In this document: one piece after another, positions 19,950-31,043 of the stretch
How positions within the stretch are numbered: position 1 is the stretch's first letter
Layout of the letters: each line of letters starts with the position of its first letter
NCBI RefSeq assembly: GCF_003385555.1
Contig: NZ_QOHR01000004.1
Coordinates: 124,001-188,000 of the forward strand
DNA: 64,000 nucleotides
DNA from: Rhodosalinus sediminis
GTDB taxonomy: Bacteria > Pseudomonadota > Alphaproteobacteria > Rhodobacterales > Rhodobacteraceae
Reading direction: 5' to 3'
Notes under the pieces: model-generated
Database searches by the model: none
Told to the model about the DNA's origin: nothing
The model's input: only the letters and a program-made list of their open reading frames with translations
Position numbers and translations under genes: made by a program

Positions 19950-20849
19950 TTGGCACGCGACAGGACGACCTCGGAGGATTACGCGCGGCCGCTGAAGCGC
20001 CTGCTTCTGGCGGTGCTCGTGCTGTGCCTGATCGCCGTCTTCCTCGTCTGGCGAATCGACAGCCCGCGCGTCGAACGCTTCCGCGCGCAGGTGGTGGACG
20101 CCGTCGTGCCGAGCTTCGACTGGGCCATGGCGCCGGTCACCGCGACGGTGAACCTCGCGCGCGACTTCCGCAGCTACCAACGCATCCACCAGCAGAACCG
20201 CGAACTGCGCCGCGAGCTTCAGCAGATGCGCGCCTGGAAGGAGGCGGCGCTCCAGCTGGAGCAGGAGAACGCGCGGCTGCGCGACCTGAACAACCTCGCG
20301 CTCGATCCGCAGCTCACCCATGTCACCGGCGTGGTGATGGCCGATTCGGGCTCGCCCTTCCGGCAGTCGGTCCTGCTGAACGTCGGCACGCGCGACGGCA
20401 TCGTGGACGGCTGGGCGGCGATGGACGGGCTGGGCCTCGTCGGGCGAATCTCCGGCGTCGGCGCCACGGTGAGCCGGGTGCTCCTGCTCACCGACAGTTC
20501 GTCGCGCATCCCGGCGGTGATCCAGCCCTCGGGCCAGCGCGCGATGGTCGTGGGCGACAACAGCGCCGCGCCGCTTCTCGATTTCGTCGAGAACGCCGAC
20601 GCGGTGCGTCCGGGCGACCGGCTCGTGTCGTCGGGCGACGGCGGCGTCTTTCCGCCGGGGCTGCTGATCGGGCAGGTGGCCGAGGACCCGCAGGGCCGGC
20701 TGCGCGTGCGCCTCGCGGCCGATTACACGCGGCTCGAGTTCCTGCGCGTCCTGCGCCACGACGGCACGCCCGCCGTCGAGGGGCCGGGCGCGCTGATCCT
20801 GCCGCCGGACCTCGCCGACGCGCGGGCGGAGGCGCCGGGCGATGGCTGA
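19950..20849 (+). CDS. mreC: Rod shape-determining protein MreC
   Basis: A 299-residue inner-membrane protein with one N-terminal transmembrane helix (about residues 16-33, LLLAVLVLCLIAVFLVWRI). A coiled coil follows (YQRIHQQNRELRRELQQMRAWKEAALQLEQENARLRDL), then a periplasmic beta domain with the family motif VMADSGSPFRQSVLLNVGTRDGI. It activates PBP2/RodA in lateral wall synthesis. The start is TTG at 19950, just after CGGGAGCGG. It overlaps mreD by eight bases. Confidence 0.93.
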   Translation: MARDRTTSEDYARPLKRLLLAVLVLCLIAVFLVWRIDSPRVERFRAQVVDAVVPSFDWAMAPVTATVNLARDFRSYQRIHQQNRELRRELQQMRAWKEAALQLEQENARLRDLNNLALDPQLTHVTGVVMADSGSPFRQSVLLNVGTRDGIVDGWAAMDGLGLVGRISGVGATVSRVLLLTDSSSRIPAVIQPSGQRAMVVGDNSAAPLLDFVENADAVRPGDRLVSSGDGGVFPPGLLIGQVAEDPQGRLRVRLAADYTRLEFLRVLRHDGTPAVEGPGALILPPDLADARAEAPGDG

Positions 20850-21381
20850 GGCGCAGGGCGGGGCACTGTGGTTCGGGCGGGCGGTCTTCGTGGCGCTCTG
20901 CGTCGCGGTGATCTTCTTCGCGCTCCTGCCGCTCGACACCGGCGTGCCGCGCTGGGCGCCGCCCGACCTTCTGCTCGCGCTCTGCCTCGCGTGGTCGGCC
21001 CGGCGGCCCGACCTGGTGCCGGCGCTCTCGGTGGCGGGCGTGGCGCTGCTCGCCGATCTCCTCTACCAGCGTCCGCCGGGGCTCTTCGCGGCGCTGACGC
21101 TCCTCGGCTCGGCCTACCTGAAGGCGCGCGCCGCGGCGCTGCGCGACGCCGGGTTCTTCGTGGAATGGGCGACGGCGGGCGCGGTGATCCTCGCGATCGC
21201 CGTGGGCTACCGCGCGGGGCTCGCGCTCGTCGCCGTGCCGCAGCCGCCGCTCGGGCTCTTCCTCGTGCAGGCGCTCGCCACGGTCGCGGTCTATCCGGCG
21301 GTCGTCGTCGTCTCGCGCCTCGTCTTCGGGCTGCGCCGGCCGGCGGCCTCCGACGGGGCCGGCGGGAGGTCCGCGGCATGA
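20842..21381 (+). CDS. mreD: Rod shape-determining protein MreD
   Basis: A 179-residue polytopic membrane protein with five or six helices (AVFVALCVAVIFFALLPL, DLLLALCLAWSARRPDLVPAL, PPGLFAALTLLGSAYL). Sequence conservation of MreD is low, but size, topology and its place between mreC and mrdA make the call safe. Its stop overlaps the start of mrdA (ATGA at 21378-21381). Confidence 0.92.
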   Translation: MAEAQGGALWFGRAVFVALCVAVIFFALLPLDTGVPRWAPPDLLLALCLAWSARRPDLVPALSVAGVALLADLLYQRPPGLFAALTLLGSAYLKARAAALRDAGFFVEWATAGAVILAIAVGYRAGLALVAVPQPPLGLFLVQALATVAVYPAVVVVSRLVFGLRRPAASDGAGGRSAA

Positions 21382-23321
21382 GGCGCAGCGCGCGGGACAC
21401 CGAAACCAGCGTGCGCCGCGTCAGCCGCCGGGGCCTGATCGTCGCGGGGCTTCAGGCGGGGTTCATGGGGCTCCTGACGCTCCGGCTGCGGCACATGCAG
21501 GTGGAACAGGCCGACGCGTTCCGCCTGCTCGCCGAGGAAAACCGCATCAACGTCCGTCTGATCCCGCCGCGGCGCGGGCGGATCTTCGACCGGGAGGGCC
21601 GGCTGATAGCCGGCAACGAGCCCGCCTACCGCATCACAGTCGTGCGCGAGGACGCCGGCGACGTCGAGGCGGTGCTGCGCCGCCTCGCGCGGATCGTGCC
21701 CCTGACGGAGGAGGACATCGACCGCGTCAGCGCAGAGGCCGCGCGCTCCGCGCCCTTCCTGCCGGTCACCGTCGCCGACCGCGTCAGCTGGGAGGACGTG
21801 AGCCGCGTCGCGGTCAACGCGCCGGCGCTGCCCGGGATCACGCCCGAGGTGGGACAGTCGCGCGTCTACCCGCGGCGCGAGGATTTCGCGCATGTCGTGG
21901 GGTACGTCGGCCCGGTGAGCGAGCGCGACCTCGCCCGCTACGCCGACCCGGAGCCCGTGCTGCGCATCCCGCGCTTCCAGATCGGCAAGGTCGGCGTCGA
22001 GGCCCGCTACGAGGAGCGCCTGCGCGGCCGCGCGGGCACCCGCCGGGTGGAGGTCAACGCGACGGGCCGCGTCATGCGCGAGCTCGACCGGCAGGAGGGG
22101 GCGCCCGGCGCCGACCTTCAGCTCACGGTGGACCACCAGCTACAGGATTACGTGCGCGCCCGCCTCGGCCGCGAGAGCGCGAGCGTCGTGGTCATGGACC
22201 TCGAGGAGGGCGATCTCCTGGCCATCGCCTCGGCGCCCTCCTACGATCCCAACAAGTTCGTGCAGGGCATCCCGGTCGAGGATTACGCGGCGCTGCGCGA
22301 CAACGAGCGCCGCCCGCTCGCGTCCAAGACGGTGCAGGACGCCTATCCGCCCGGGTCGACCTTCAAGATGGTCACCGCGCTCGCCGCGCTCGAGGCCGAC
22401 GTGGTCTCACCCGAAGAGACGGTCTGGTGCCCCGGCCACATGGAGGTGGGCGGGCGGCGCTTTCACTGCTGGAAGCGCGGCGGCCACGGGCACATGAACC
22501 TCGAGGAGGCGCTGCGCGAAAGCTGCGACGTCTATTTCTACGACCTCGCGCTCAAGGTGGGGATCGACGCGGTCGCCGCCACCGCCCGCCGCCTCGGCTT
22601 CGGGCAGGCCTTCGACGTGGCGATGTCGGCGGTGGCCGAGGGCCTCGTGCCCGACCGCGACTGGAAGGCGCGCACGCGCGGCGCCGAGTGGCGGATCGGC
22701 GACACGGTCAACGCCTCGATCGGGCAGGGCTACGTGCTCGCCTCGCCGCTGCAGCTCGCGGTGATGACCGCCCGCCTCGCCACCGGCCGCGATCTCGCCC
22801 CCCGGCTCGTCAAATCCGTGGACGGGGTGGCGGCGCCGGTGCGCCCGGCCGCCTCGCTCGGCTTCAACGAGAACCACCTGCGCCGCATCCGCAAGGCGAT
22901 GTACACGGCCACCAACAACCGGCGCGGCACCGGCTACGCCTCGCGCATCGTGGCCGAGGCCATGACGATGGCCGGCAAGACCGGCACCAGCCAGGTGCGC
23001 AACATCACCGCCGCCGAGCGCCGCGCCGGCGTGATCCGCAACGAGGACCTGCCGTGGCAGCGCCGGGACCACGCGCTCTTCGTCGATTTCGCGCCCTATG
23101 ACGCGCCGCGCGTCGCGGTCGCGGTCGTGGTCGAGCACGGCGGCGGCGGCGCCTCGGCGGCCGCGCCCATCGCGCGCGACGTGACGCTTCAGGCGCTCTA
23201 CGGCGAGACGCCGCCGCTCGAGGCCTATCCTTCGGCCGCGCGCTCGCGCATCCGCGCGCAGCAGGAGCGCCTGCGCCGCGAGCGCCGCGCCGAGGACGAG
23301 CCGGCAGAGGGACGCGCGTGA
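21378..23321 (+). CDS. mrdA: Penicillin-binding protein 2 (elongation transpeptidase)
   Basis: A 647-residue class B PBP that cross-links peptidoglycan during elongation, anchored by one N-terminal membrane helix (about residues 19-36). The PBP dimer domain contains PPRRGRIFDREGRLIAGNEPAYR. The transpeptidase domain has PPGSTFKM (active serine about 327 with Lys330), the SxN-type ESCDVYFYD, and the KTGTSQ box (AGKTGTSQVRN). It ends in a basic helical tail. The start at 21378 overlaps mreD and its stop overlaps rodA, consistent with tight co-translation of the PBP2/RodA pair. Confidence 0.95.
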   Translation: MRRSARDTETSVRRVSRRGLIVAGLQAGFMGLLTLRLRHMQVEQADAFRLLAEENRINVRLIPPRRGRIFDREGRLIAGNEPAYRITVVREDAGDVEAVLRRLARIVPLTEEDIDRVSAEAARSAPFLPVTVADRVSWEDVSRVAVNAPALPGITPEVGQSRVYPRREDFAHVVGYVGPVSERDLARYADPEPVLRIPRFQIGKVGVEARYEERLRGRAGTRRVEVNATGRVMRELDRQEGAPGADLQLTVDHQLQDYVRARLGRESASVVVMDLEEGDLLAIASAPSYDPNKFVQGIPVEDYAALRDNERRPLASKTVQDAYPPGSTFKMVTALAALEADVVSPEETVWCPGHMEVGGRRFHCWKRGGHGHMNLEEALRESCDVYFYDLALKVGIDAVAATARRLGFGQAFDVAMSAVAEGLVPDRDWKARTRGAEWRIGDTVNASIGQGYVLASPLQLAVMTARLATGRDLAPRLVKSVDGVAAPVRPAASLGFNENHLRRIRKAMYTATNNRRGTGYASRIVAEAMTMAGKTGTSQVRNITAAERRAGVIRNEDLPWQRRDHALFVDFAPYDAPRVAVAVVVEHGGGGASAAAPIARDVTLQALYGETPPLEAYPSAARSRIRAQQERLRRERRAEDEPAEGRA

Positions 23322-24457
23322 GCTATCTCGAGTACACCGTCAAGACGGTGCCGGCGGGGCCGCGGAAGCTGCTCTACTTCAACTGGCCGCTCGCCGTGGT
23401 GCTGATCGCGGTGGCCGGCGTCGGCGCGGTGATGCTCTACTCGGTCGCGGGCGGGCAGTTCTCGCGCTGGGCCGAGCCGCAGCTCCTGCGCTTCGCGGCG
23501 GGCTTCGTGCTGATGCTGATCGTCGGGCTGGTGCCGCTCTGGTTCTGGCGCAACATGTCCGTGCTCGCCTACGGCGTCTCGCTGGCGCTCCTGCTCGCGG
23601 TGGAATTCGTGGGCGTCACCGGCATGGGCGCGCAGCGCTGGATCGACCTCGGCGTGATGCGCCTGCAGCCCTCCGAGCTCATGAAGATCACGCTCGTCAT
23701 GCTGCTCGCCGCCTATTACGACTGGCTGCCGGTGGAGCGCGTCTCGCGCCCGCTCTGGGTGCTCGTGCCGGTGGCGATGGTGCTGTTGCCCACGGCGCTC
23801 GTGCTGGTGCAGCCCGACCTCGGCACCGCGCTCCTCCTGATGACGGCGGGCGGGCTCGTGATGTTCGTCGCCGGCGTGCACTGGGCCTATTTCGCCGCCG
23901 TGATCGCCGCGGGGGCGGGCCTCGTCGCGGCCGTCTTCCAGAGCCGCGGCACCGACTGGCAGCTCCTGAAGGACTACCAGTACCGGCGCATCGACACCTT
24001 TCTCGACCCGGCCTCCGATCCGCTCGGCGCGGGCTATCACATCACCCAGTCCAAGATCGCGCTCGGCTCCGGCGGCTGGACGGGGCGCGGGCTCATGCAG
24101 GGCACGCAGACGCGGCTCAACTTCCTGCCGGAAAAGCACACCGACTTCATCTTCACCACCCTCGCCGAGGAGCTCGGCTTCGTCGGCGGCGTGACGCTTC
24201 TGGTGCTCTATGCGCTGGTGCTCGCCTTCTGCGTGATCACCGCGCTGCAGCACCGCGACCGCTTCGCGCAGATCCTCGTCTTCGGCGTCGCGATCACCTT
24301 CTTCCTCTTCTTCGCGGTGAACATGTCGATGGTCATGGGGCTCGCCCCGGTCGTCGGCGTGCCGCTGCCGCTCATCAGCTACGGCGGCTCGGCCATGCTC
24401 GTGCTCATGATCGCCTTCGGGCTGGTGCAGAGCGCGCATGTCCACCGCCCGCGCTAG
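23318..24457 (+). CDS. rodA: Peptidoglycan glycosyltransferase RodA
   Basis: A 379-residue SEDS-family glycosyltransferase that polymerises lipid II and partners PBP2. It has about ten membrane helices and the SEDS signatures RWIDLGVMRLQPSELMKI, LVQPDLGTALLLM, FLPEKHTDFIFTTLAEELGF and VPLPLISYGGSAML. The start is GTG at 23318, overlapping the mrdA stop (GTGA). The last gene of the rod-shape operon proper; a reductase gene follows immediately. Confidence 0.95.
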   Translation: MSYLEYTVKTVPAGPRKLLYFNWPLAVVLIAVAGVGAVMLYSVAGGQFSRWAEPQLLRFAAGFVLMLIVGLVPLWFWRNMSVLAYGVSLALLLAVEFVGVTGMGAQRWIDLGVMRLQPSELMKITLVMLLAAYYDWLPVERVSRPLWVLVPVAMVLLPTALVLVQPDLGTALLLMTAGGLVMFVAGVHWAYFAAVIAAGAGLVAAVFQSRGTDWQLLKDYQYRRIDTFLDPASDPLGAGYHITQSKIALGSGGWTGRGLMQGTQTRLNFLPEKHTDFIFTTLAEELGFVGGVTLLVLYALVLAFCVITALQHRDRFAQILVFGVAITFFLFFAVNMSMVMGLAPVVGVPLPLISYGGSAMLVLMIAFGLVQSAHVHRPR

Positions 24458-24485
24458 ACGCCACCGCCGCTCCAGGGAGGCCGCC

Positions 24486-25421
24486 TTGACCGTCACCGTG
24501 CTCTTCGCCGCGAAACCCGAAAGCTGGGCGGACTACGCCGCGCCCCTGCGCGCCGCCTTCGCCGAGGAAGGCCTCGACGCCGCGCTGGTGACCGAGGCCG
24601 CGCCCGAGACCGTCGACTACATCGTCTACGCCCCGAGTTCCGGCCTCGAGGACTTCCACCCCTTCACCCGGCTGAAAGCGGTGCTCAACCTCTGGGCCGG
24701 CGTCGAGGACGTGGTCGGCAACCCGACGCTCACCGTCCCGCTCGCGCGGATGGTCGACGACGCGGGCCTGACGCAGGGCATGGTCGAATGGGTCACCGGC
24801 CACGTCCTGCGCCACCACCTCGGCATGGACCGCCACATCCTTGGACAGGACGGCGTCTGGCGCCGCGGCGCGCCGCCGCTCGCCACCGAGCGGCGGGTCA
24901 CGATCCTCGGCCTCGGCGCGCTCGGGGCGGCCTGCGGGCAGGCGCTCGCCCGCCTCGGCTTCCCCGTGACCGGCTGGAGCCGCAGCCCGAAGCGGATCGA
25001 GGGGATCGACGCCCGCTCCGGCGCCGACGGCCTCGCGGCCGCGCTCGCGCGCGCCGACATCCTCGTGCTCCTCCTGCCGCTGACGACGGAGACCGAGAAC
25101 CTCGTCGACGCCGCCCGGCTCGCCGAGCTCCCCGAGGGCGCGGTCCTGATAAACCCGGGCCGCGGCGCGCTGATCGACGACACGGCGCTCCTCGCCGCGC
25201 TCGACGCGGGCCACCTCGCCCATGCCACGCTGGACGTCTTCCGCACCGAGCCGCTGCCGCCCGAGCATCCCTTCTGGGCGCACCCGAAGGTGACCGTGAC
25301 CCCGCACATCGCCTCCGAGACGCGCCCCGCCTCCGCCGCCCGCGTCATCGCCGCGAACATCCGCCGCGCCGAGGCGGGCGCGCCCCTCCACCACCTCGTC
25401 GACCGCGCCCGCGGCTACTGA
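24486..25421 (+). CDS. Glyoxylate/hydroxypyruvate reductase A-like D-2-hydroxyacid dehydrogenase
   Basis: A 311-residue NAD(P)H-dependent reductase of the D-isomer 2-hydroxyacid dehydrogenase family, GhrA branch. It has the nucleotide-binding ILGLGALGAACGQALARLGFPVTGWSRS, catalytic-Arg region INPGRGALID, and the catalytic His in TPHIASETRP. It probably reduces glyoxylate or hydroxypyruvate. The start is taken as TTG at 24486 because AGGGAGG ends five bases before it. An ATG at 24438 lies inside rodA and lacks such a site. An intrinsic terminator and repeat copy B follow. Confidence 0.88.
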   Translation: MTVTVLFAAKPESWADYAAPLRAAFAEEGLDAALVTEAAPETVDYIVYAPSSGLEDFHPFTRLKAVLNLWAGVEDVVGNPTLTVPLARMVDDAGLTQGMVEWVTGHVLRHHLGMDRHILGQDGVWRRGAPPLATERRVTILGLGALGAACGQALARLGFPVTGWSRSPKRIEGIDARSGADGLAAALARADILVLLLPLTTETENLVDAARLAELPEGAVLINPGRGALIDDTALLAALDAGHLAHATLDVFRTEPLPPEHPFWAHPKVTVTPHIASETRPASAARVIAANIRRAEAGAPLHHLVDRARGY

Positions 25422-25427
25422 GCCGCA

Positions 25428-25458
25428 CGCCGCCGCAACCGGCGGCGCCTTCTTCTTG
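25428..25458 (+). terminator. Intrinsic terminator after the GhrA-like gene
   Basis: CGCCGCC-GCAACC-GGCGGCG (25428-25447) forms a 7-bp stem with a 6-nt loop, followed by the T-rich tract TTCTTCTT (25450-25457). The T tract is also the start of dispersed repeat copy B. Confidence 0.6.
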
Positions 25459-25535
25459 GTCCAAATATCCCGGGGGGTGAGGCGGCGCAGCCGCCGAGGG
25501 GGGCAGCGCCCCCCTGATCGCACGCAGTGCCAGAG
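25449..25535 (+). repeat. Dispersed 3'-end repeat, copy B
   Basis: Core CTTCTTCTTGGTCCAAATATCCCGG is followed by hairpins at 25481-25495 (GGCGGC-GCA-GCCGCC) and 25498-25514 (GGGGGGC-AGC-GCCCCCC), then CGCACGCAGTGCCAGAG. Its order matches copy A: core, G-rich hairpin, CGCAC-GTGCCAGAG tail. Confidence 0.8.
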
Positions 25536-25542
25536 GGCGTCG

Positions 25543-25656
25543 CGCCGAAGGCGCTCCTACTGGATACGCCGGAGGCGCGCCATATGAATCCCGCCGGAGG
25601 CGCGCCCTATGAGCCCGGCCGAAGGCGCGCCATTTAGGTACCGCCGAAGGCGCCGG
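25543..25656. repeat. 25-bp tandem repeat, about 4.5 units
   Basis: Units start at 25543, 25567, 25592, 25617 and 25642 (spacing 24, 25, 25, 25). Each begins CGCCGRAGGCGCGCC or close to it, and is followed by a variable AT-containing decamer (for example ATATGAATCC, CTATGAGCCC). The array sits between the GhrA-like gene and the end of the convergent parC. The rest of this 251-bp gap is repeat copy B. Confidence 0.85.
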
Positions 25657-25672
25657 CGACCCGCCCGGACGC

Positions 25673-28087
<2,415 letters not shown>

Positions 28088-28146
28088 GGCGCGGGCATAG
28101 CGCCGCGGCGCGGGGCGGTAAAGCGGCCAAGCGCGCGCCCGCGCGC

Positions 28147-28174
28147 TTGCGCGCCGCGCGACGCCGTCCTAGGC
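28147..28174 (+). promoter_or_regulatory. Putative promoter of the SDR gene
   Basis: TTGCGC (28147-28152) and CTAGGC (28169-28174) are spaced by 16 bp, ending 21 bp before the SDR start codon. The pattern is similar to the candidate ETF-QO and cueR promoters. Confidence 0.4.
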
Positions 28175-28195
28175 GGGGCCGGGGGAGGGCCGCCC

Positions 28196-29020
28196 ATGAC
28201 GCAGCGCAGCATCCTGATCACCGGCTGTTCGAGCGGCATCGGCCGCGACGCCGCGCGCACCCTCGCGGCGCGCGGCTGGCGCGTCTTCGCCGCCTGCCGG
28301 GCCGAGGCGGACTGCGCGCGCCTGCGCGCCGAGGGACTGGAGAGCCCGCGTATCGACTACGAGGATCCGGCGAGCCTCGAGAGTGGCATGGCCGAGGTGC
28401 TGGCGGCCACGGGCGGGCGGCTCGACGCGCTCTTCAACAACGGCGCCTACGCCATTCCCGGCCCGCTCGAGGACGTGCCGGCCGAGGCGATGCGCGCCAT
28501 CTTCGAGGCCAACCTGATCGGCTGGCACGACCTGACGCGCCGCGCGCTGCCCGCGATGCGCGCGCAGGGGGGCGGGCGGATCGTCAACTGCTCCTCCGTC
28601 CTCGGCTTCACGCCGGCCAAGTGGCGCGGGCCCTACGTGGCGAGCAAGTTCGCGCTCGAGGGACTGACGGACGTCCTGCGCCTCGAGATGGCGGGCAGCG
28701 GCATCCATGTCGTGCTGATCCAGCCGGGGCCGATCGACACGCCCTTCCGCGAAAACGCGATCCGGCAGTTCGAGAAATGGATCGACTGGGAAAGCTCGCC
28801 GCGCGCGGACGACTACCGCGCGACGCTCCTCGACCGGCTCTACAAGGGCGCCGACATGCGATCCTGGCCGCCCTCGGCGGTGACCGATGCGCTGATCCGC
28901 GCGCTCGAGAGCCCGCGCCCGCGCGCCCGCTACGCCGTGACCACCCCGACCCGCGCCGCGGCGGTCCTGCGCCGCGCGCTGGGCGGGCGGCTTCTCGACC
29001 GGGTGCTGCACAGGCTCTGA
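28196..29020 (+). CDS. Short-chain dehydrogenase/reductase
   Basis: A 274-residue classical SDR. It has the NAD(P)-binding ILITGCSSGIGRDAA, the stabilising NNGAYA (NNAG equivalent), the catalytic Ser in VNCSSVLGF and the YxxxK pair in GPYVASKFALEGL. The QPGPIDTPF segment after it is also typical. The substrate is not readable. Start ATG at 28196 follows GGGGGAGGG closely; the frame is open far upstream only because it lies antisense to parC. A twin-helix membrane protein follows after 69 bp. Confidence 0.9.
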   Translation: MTQRSILITGCSSGIGRDAARTLAARGWRVFAACRAEADCARLRAEGLESPRIDYEDPASLESGMAEVLAATGGRLDALFNNGAYAIPGPLEDVPAEAMRAIFEANLIGWHDLTRRALPAMRAQGGGRIVNCSSVLGFTPAKWRGPYVASKFALEGLTDVLRLEMAGSGIHVVLIQPGPIDTPFRENAIRQFEKWIDWESSPRADDYRATLLDRLYKGADMRSWPPSAVTDALIRALESPRPRARYAVTTPTRAAAVLRRALGGRLLDRVLHRL

Positions 29021-29089
29021 GGCGCGGGGTTCGCTTTTCCGGCGCGCTCCGCTATGTGCGCCTCCTGACCGAGACCGAAAGGACCGCCG

Positions 29090-29293
29090 ATGGCTTCCGA
29101 CCCGCTTTTCTACGTCATGGCGATCGCCATGCTGATCGTCGTGGGCATCCTCCTGACCGGCATCGGCGGCTTCGCCCGCGGCGGCGAGTTCAACCGCAAA
29201 TACGCCAACCGCCTGATGCGGTGGCGGATCATCGCGCAGTTCGTCGCGGTGGTGCTCATTCTTCTGTTCGTCTGGATACGCAGCGGAGGCTGA
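29090..29293 (+). CDS. Twin transmembrane helix protein (HIG1-like)
   Basis: A 67-residue protein with two membrane helices (about residues 6-28 and 47-63). They are joined by a short polar loop GGEFNRKYANRLMRWRIIAQ; the RxxxQ-type sequence in the loop resembles HIG1-domain proteins linked to respiratory-complex assembly. It is two bases upstream of the cobalamin adenosyltransferase start and in the same operon. The conserved neighbourhood with EtfBA and 3-hydroxybutyryl-CoA dehydrogenase is, as far as I know, usual in this family of bacteria. Function is inferred only. Confidence 0.85.
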   Translation: MASDPLFYVMAIAMLIVVGILLTGIGGFARGGEFNRKYANRLMRWRIIAQFVAVVLILLFVWIRSGG

Positions 29294-29295
29294 CG

Positions 29296-29868
29296 ATGGT
29301 CGTGCTCAACAAGATCTACACCAAGACCGGCGACGCCGGGGAGACCGCGCTCGGCGACGGGCAGCGCGTGGCCAAGCACGCGCCCCGCGTGATCGCCTAC
29401 GGCACCGCCGACGAGCTGAACGCGACGCTCGGGCTCGCGCGGCAGCACGCCGAGGGCGAGATGGACGCGCGCCTCGCGCGGATCCAGAACGACCTCTTCG
29501 ATCTGGGCGCCGATCTCTGCTGCCCGGACATGGAGCGCGACCACGAGGCCGAGTATCCCCGCCTGCGCGTCGCCGAGGCGCAGGTCGCCCGGCTCGAGGC
29601 CGAGATCGACGAGATGAACGGCGCGCTCGAGCCGCTGCGGAGCTTCATCCTCCCCGGCGGCTCGGCGCTCGCCGCGCATCTGCACCTCTGCCGCACGGTG
29701 GCGCGGCGCGCCGAGCGCTACGCGGTGGAACTCGCCACCATGGAACACGTGAACCCGGCGGCGGTGCGCTACCTCAACCGCCTGTCCGACTGGTTCTTCG
29801 TCGCCGGCCGCATCGCCAACGACAACGGCCGCGCCGACGTGTTGTGGGTTCCGGGGGCGAACCGGTGA
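29296..29868 (+). CDS. Cob(I)alamin adenosyltransferase, PduO type
   Basis: A 190-residue ATP:cob(I)alamin adenosyltransferase that makes adenosylcobalamin. Its N-terminus LNKIYTKTGDAGETALGDGQRV is the ATP-binding signature. The helix motifs YGTADELNATLGLAR, FILPGGSALAAHLHLCRTVARRAER and YLNRLSDWFFVAGR are all present. Adenosylcobalamin would serve ethylmalonyl- and methylmalonyl-CoA mutases, which fits the methylsuccinyl-CoA dehydrogenase at 43 kb. The stop codon lies inside the first unit of an 87-bp tandem repeat, so the repeat encodes the last residues (GANR). Confidence 0.93.
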   Translation: MVVLNKIYTKTGDAGETALGDGQRVAKHAPRVIAYGTADELNATLGLARQHAEGEMDARLARIQNDLFDLGADLCCPDMERDHEAEYPRLRVAEAQVARLEAEIDEMNGALEPLRSFILPGGSALAAHLHLCRTVARRAERYAVELATMEHVNPAAVRYLNRLSDWFFVAGRIANDNGRADVLWVPGANR

Positions 29869-30056
29869 GCGAAGCGAACCGGCGGGCCGTCCAGTGGACG
29901 GCCCGGCTACCGGAAGCGCGGAGCGCCGGCCCGGAGGGCGGGGGCGAACCGGTGAGCGTAGCGAACCGGCGGGGCGTCCAGTGGATGGCCCGGCCCAGGT
30001 AAACGCGGAGCGCCGGCCCGGAGGGCGGGAGCGAACCGGTGAGCGCAGCGAACCGG
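29853..30056. repeat. 87-bp tandem repeat (two full units and a partial third)
   Basis: Units begin at 29853, 29940 and 30027, each with GGGGGCGAACCGGTGAGCG or a close variant, then AGCGAACCGG. Units 1 and 2 continue with an inverted repeat (29883-29905, CGGGCCGTCC-AGT-GGACGGCCCG in unit 1, degenerate in unit 2) and GCGGAGCGCCGGCCCGGAGGGC. Unit 3 stops after the first 30 bp. The array covers the adenosyltransferase stop and about half of the 416-bp gap before etfB. From 30057 to 30284 I see no gene. Confidence 0.88.
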
Positions 30057-30284
30057 TCCTGAGCGACGGCACCGGTGAGGTGCGGCGCGCGCCGGGCCGG
30101 GGTGCGGCGACCGGTCGCAGGGCGCGGGCGGACGTGCCGCCGCGCGGGCGGCGAACGCGACGTTTCGGGGCGCTCGCGTGACGATTTTGCCCTGTCGCGG
30201 AGCGGTCCGAGCCGCTAAGACCCTGCGGCAGGACAGAGAGGCACGCCGGGCGGCCGGCGCGCGCAGAGAGGGAGAGACACGCCG

Positions 30285-31043
30285 ATGAAGGTACTCGTGC
30301 CTGTGAAGCGCGTGATCGACTACAACGTGAAGGTCCGCGTCAAGGCGGACGGATCGGGCGTCGATCTCGCCAACGTCAAGATGTCGATGAACCCCTTCGA
30401 CGAGATCGCCGTGGAGGAGGCGATCCGCCTGAAGGAAAAGGGCCAGGTCGAGGAGGTCGTGGCCGTCTCCATCGGCGTCAAGCAGGCGCAGGAGACGCTG
30501 CGCACCGCGCTCGCCATGGGCGCCGACCGGGCCATCCTGATCGTCGCCGCCGACGACGTGCACCAGGACATCGAGCCGCTCTCGGTCGCCAAGCTGCTCG
30601 CGAAGGTCGTCGAGGAGGAAAGCCCCGACATCGTGCTCTGCGGCAAGCAGGCGATCGACAACGACATGAACGCCACCGGGCAGATGCTCTCGGCGCTCCT
30701 CGGCTGGTCCCAGGCGATGTACGCCAACGAGGTCGCCGTCGAGGACGGGCAGGCCGTCGTCACCCGCGAGGTGGACGGCGGGCTTCAGACCGTGAAGGTC
30801 AAGCTGCCCACGATCATCTCCACCGACCTGCGCCTGAACGAGCCGCGCTACGCCTCGCTTCCCAACATCATGAAGGCGAAGAAGAAGCCGCTCGAGGAAA
30901 AGACCGCCGCGGACTACGGCGTGGACGTCGCGCCGCGCCTTCAGGTGGTCGACACCAAGGAGCCGCCGGCGCGCCAGGCGGGCGAGATGGTCGGCTCGGT
31001 CGATGAGCTGGTGTCTAAACTCAAGGAAAAGGGGGTGGTGTGA
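30285..31043 (+). CDS. etfB: Electron transfer flavoprotein beta subunit
   Basis: A 252-residue EtfB that binds AMP and, with EtfA, carries electrons from acyl-CoA and related dehydrogenases to ETF-QO. It begins [20 protein letters not shown], and has [18 protein letters not shown] and the conserved [17 protein letters not shown] and [28 protein letters not shown] (the ETF-beta signature). A GAGAGGGAGAGA ribosome site is upstream. Its TGA overlaps the ATG of etfA by one base. Confidence 0.97.
   Translation: MKVLVPVKRVIDYNVKVRVKADGSGVDLANVKMSMNPFDEIAVEEAIRLKEKGQVEEVVAVSIGVKQAQETLRTALAMGADRAILIVAADDVHQDIEPLSVAKLLAKVVEEESPDIVLCGKQAIDNDMNATGQMLSALLGWSQAMYANEVAVEDGQAVVTREVDGGLQTVKVKLPTIISTDLRLNEPRYASLPNIMKAKKKPLEEKTAADYGVDVAPRLQVVDTKEPPARQAGEMVGSVDELVSKLKEKGVV

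Noticed and set aside
25543-25656. Possible CRISPR array
   Set aside because: Units are contiguous with only 10 bp of variable sequence, there are no spacer-length inserts, and no cas genes are near.
29894-30181. A 95-codon open frame with a repeated Gly-Glu-Arg-Ser-Glu-Pro string
   Set aside because: It is a translation of the 87-bp tandem repeat, has no ribosome site and no conserved part outside the repeat.
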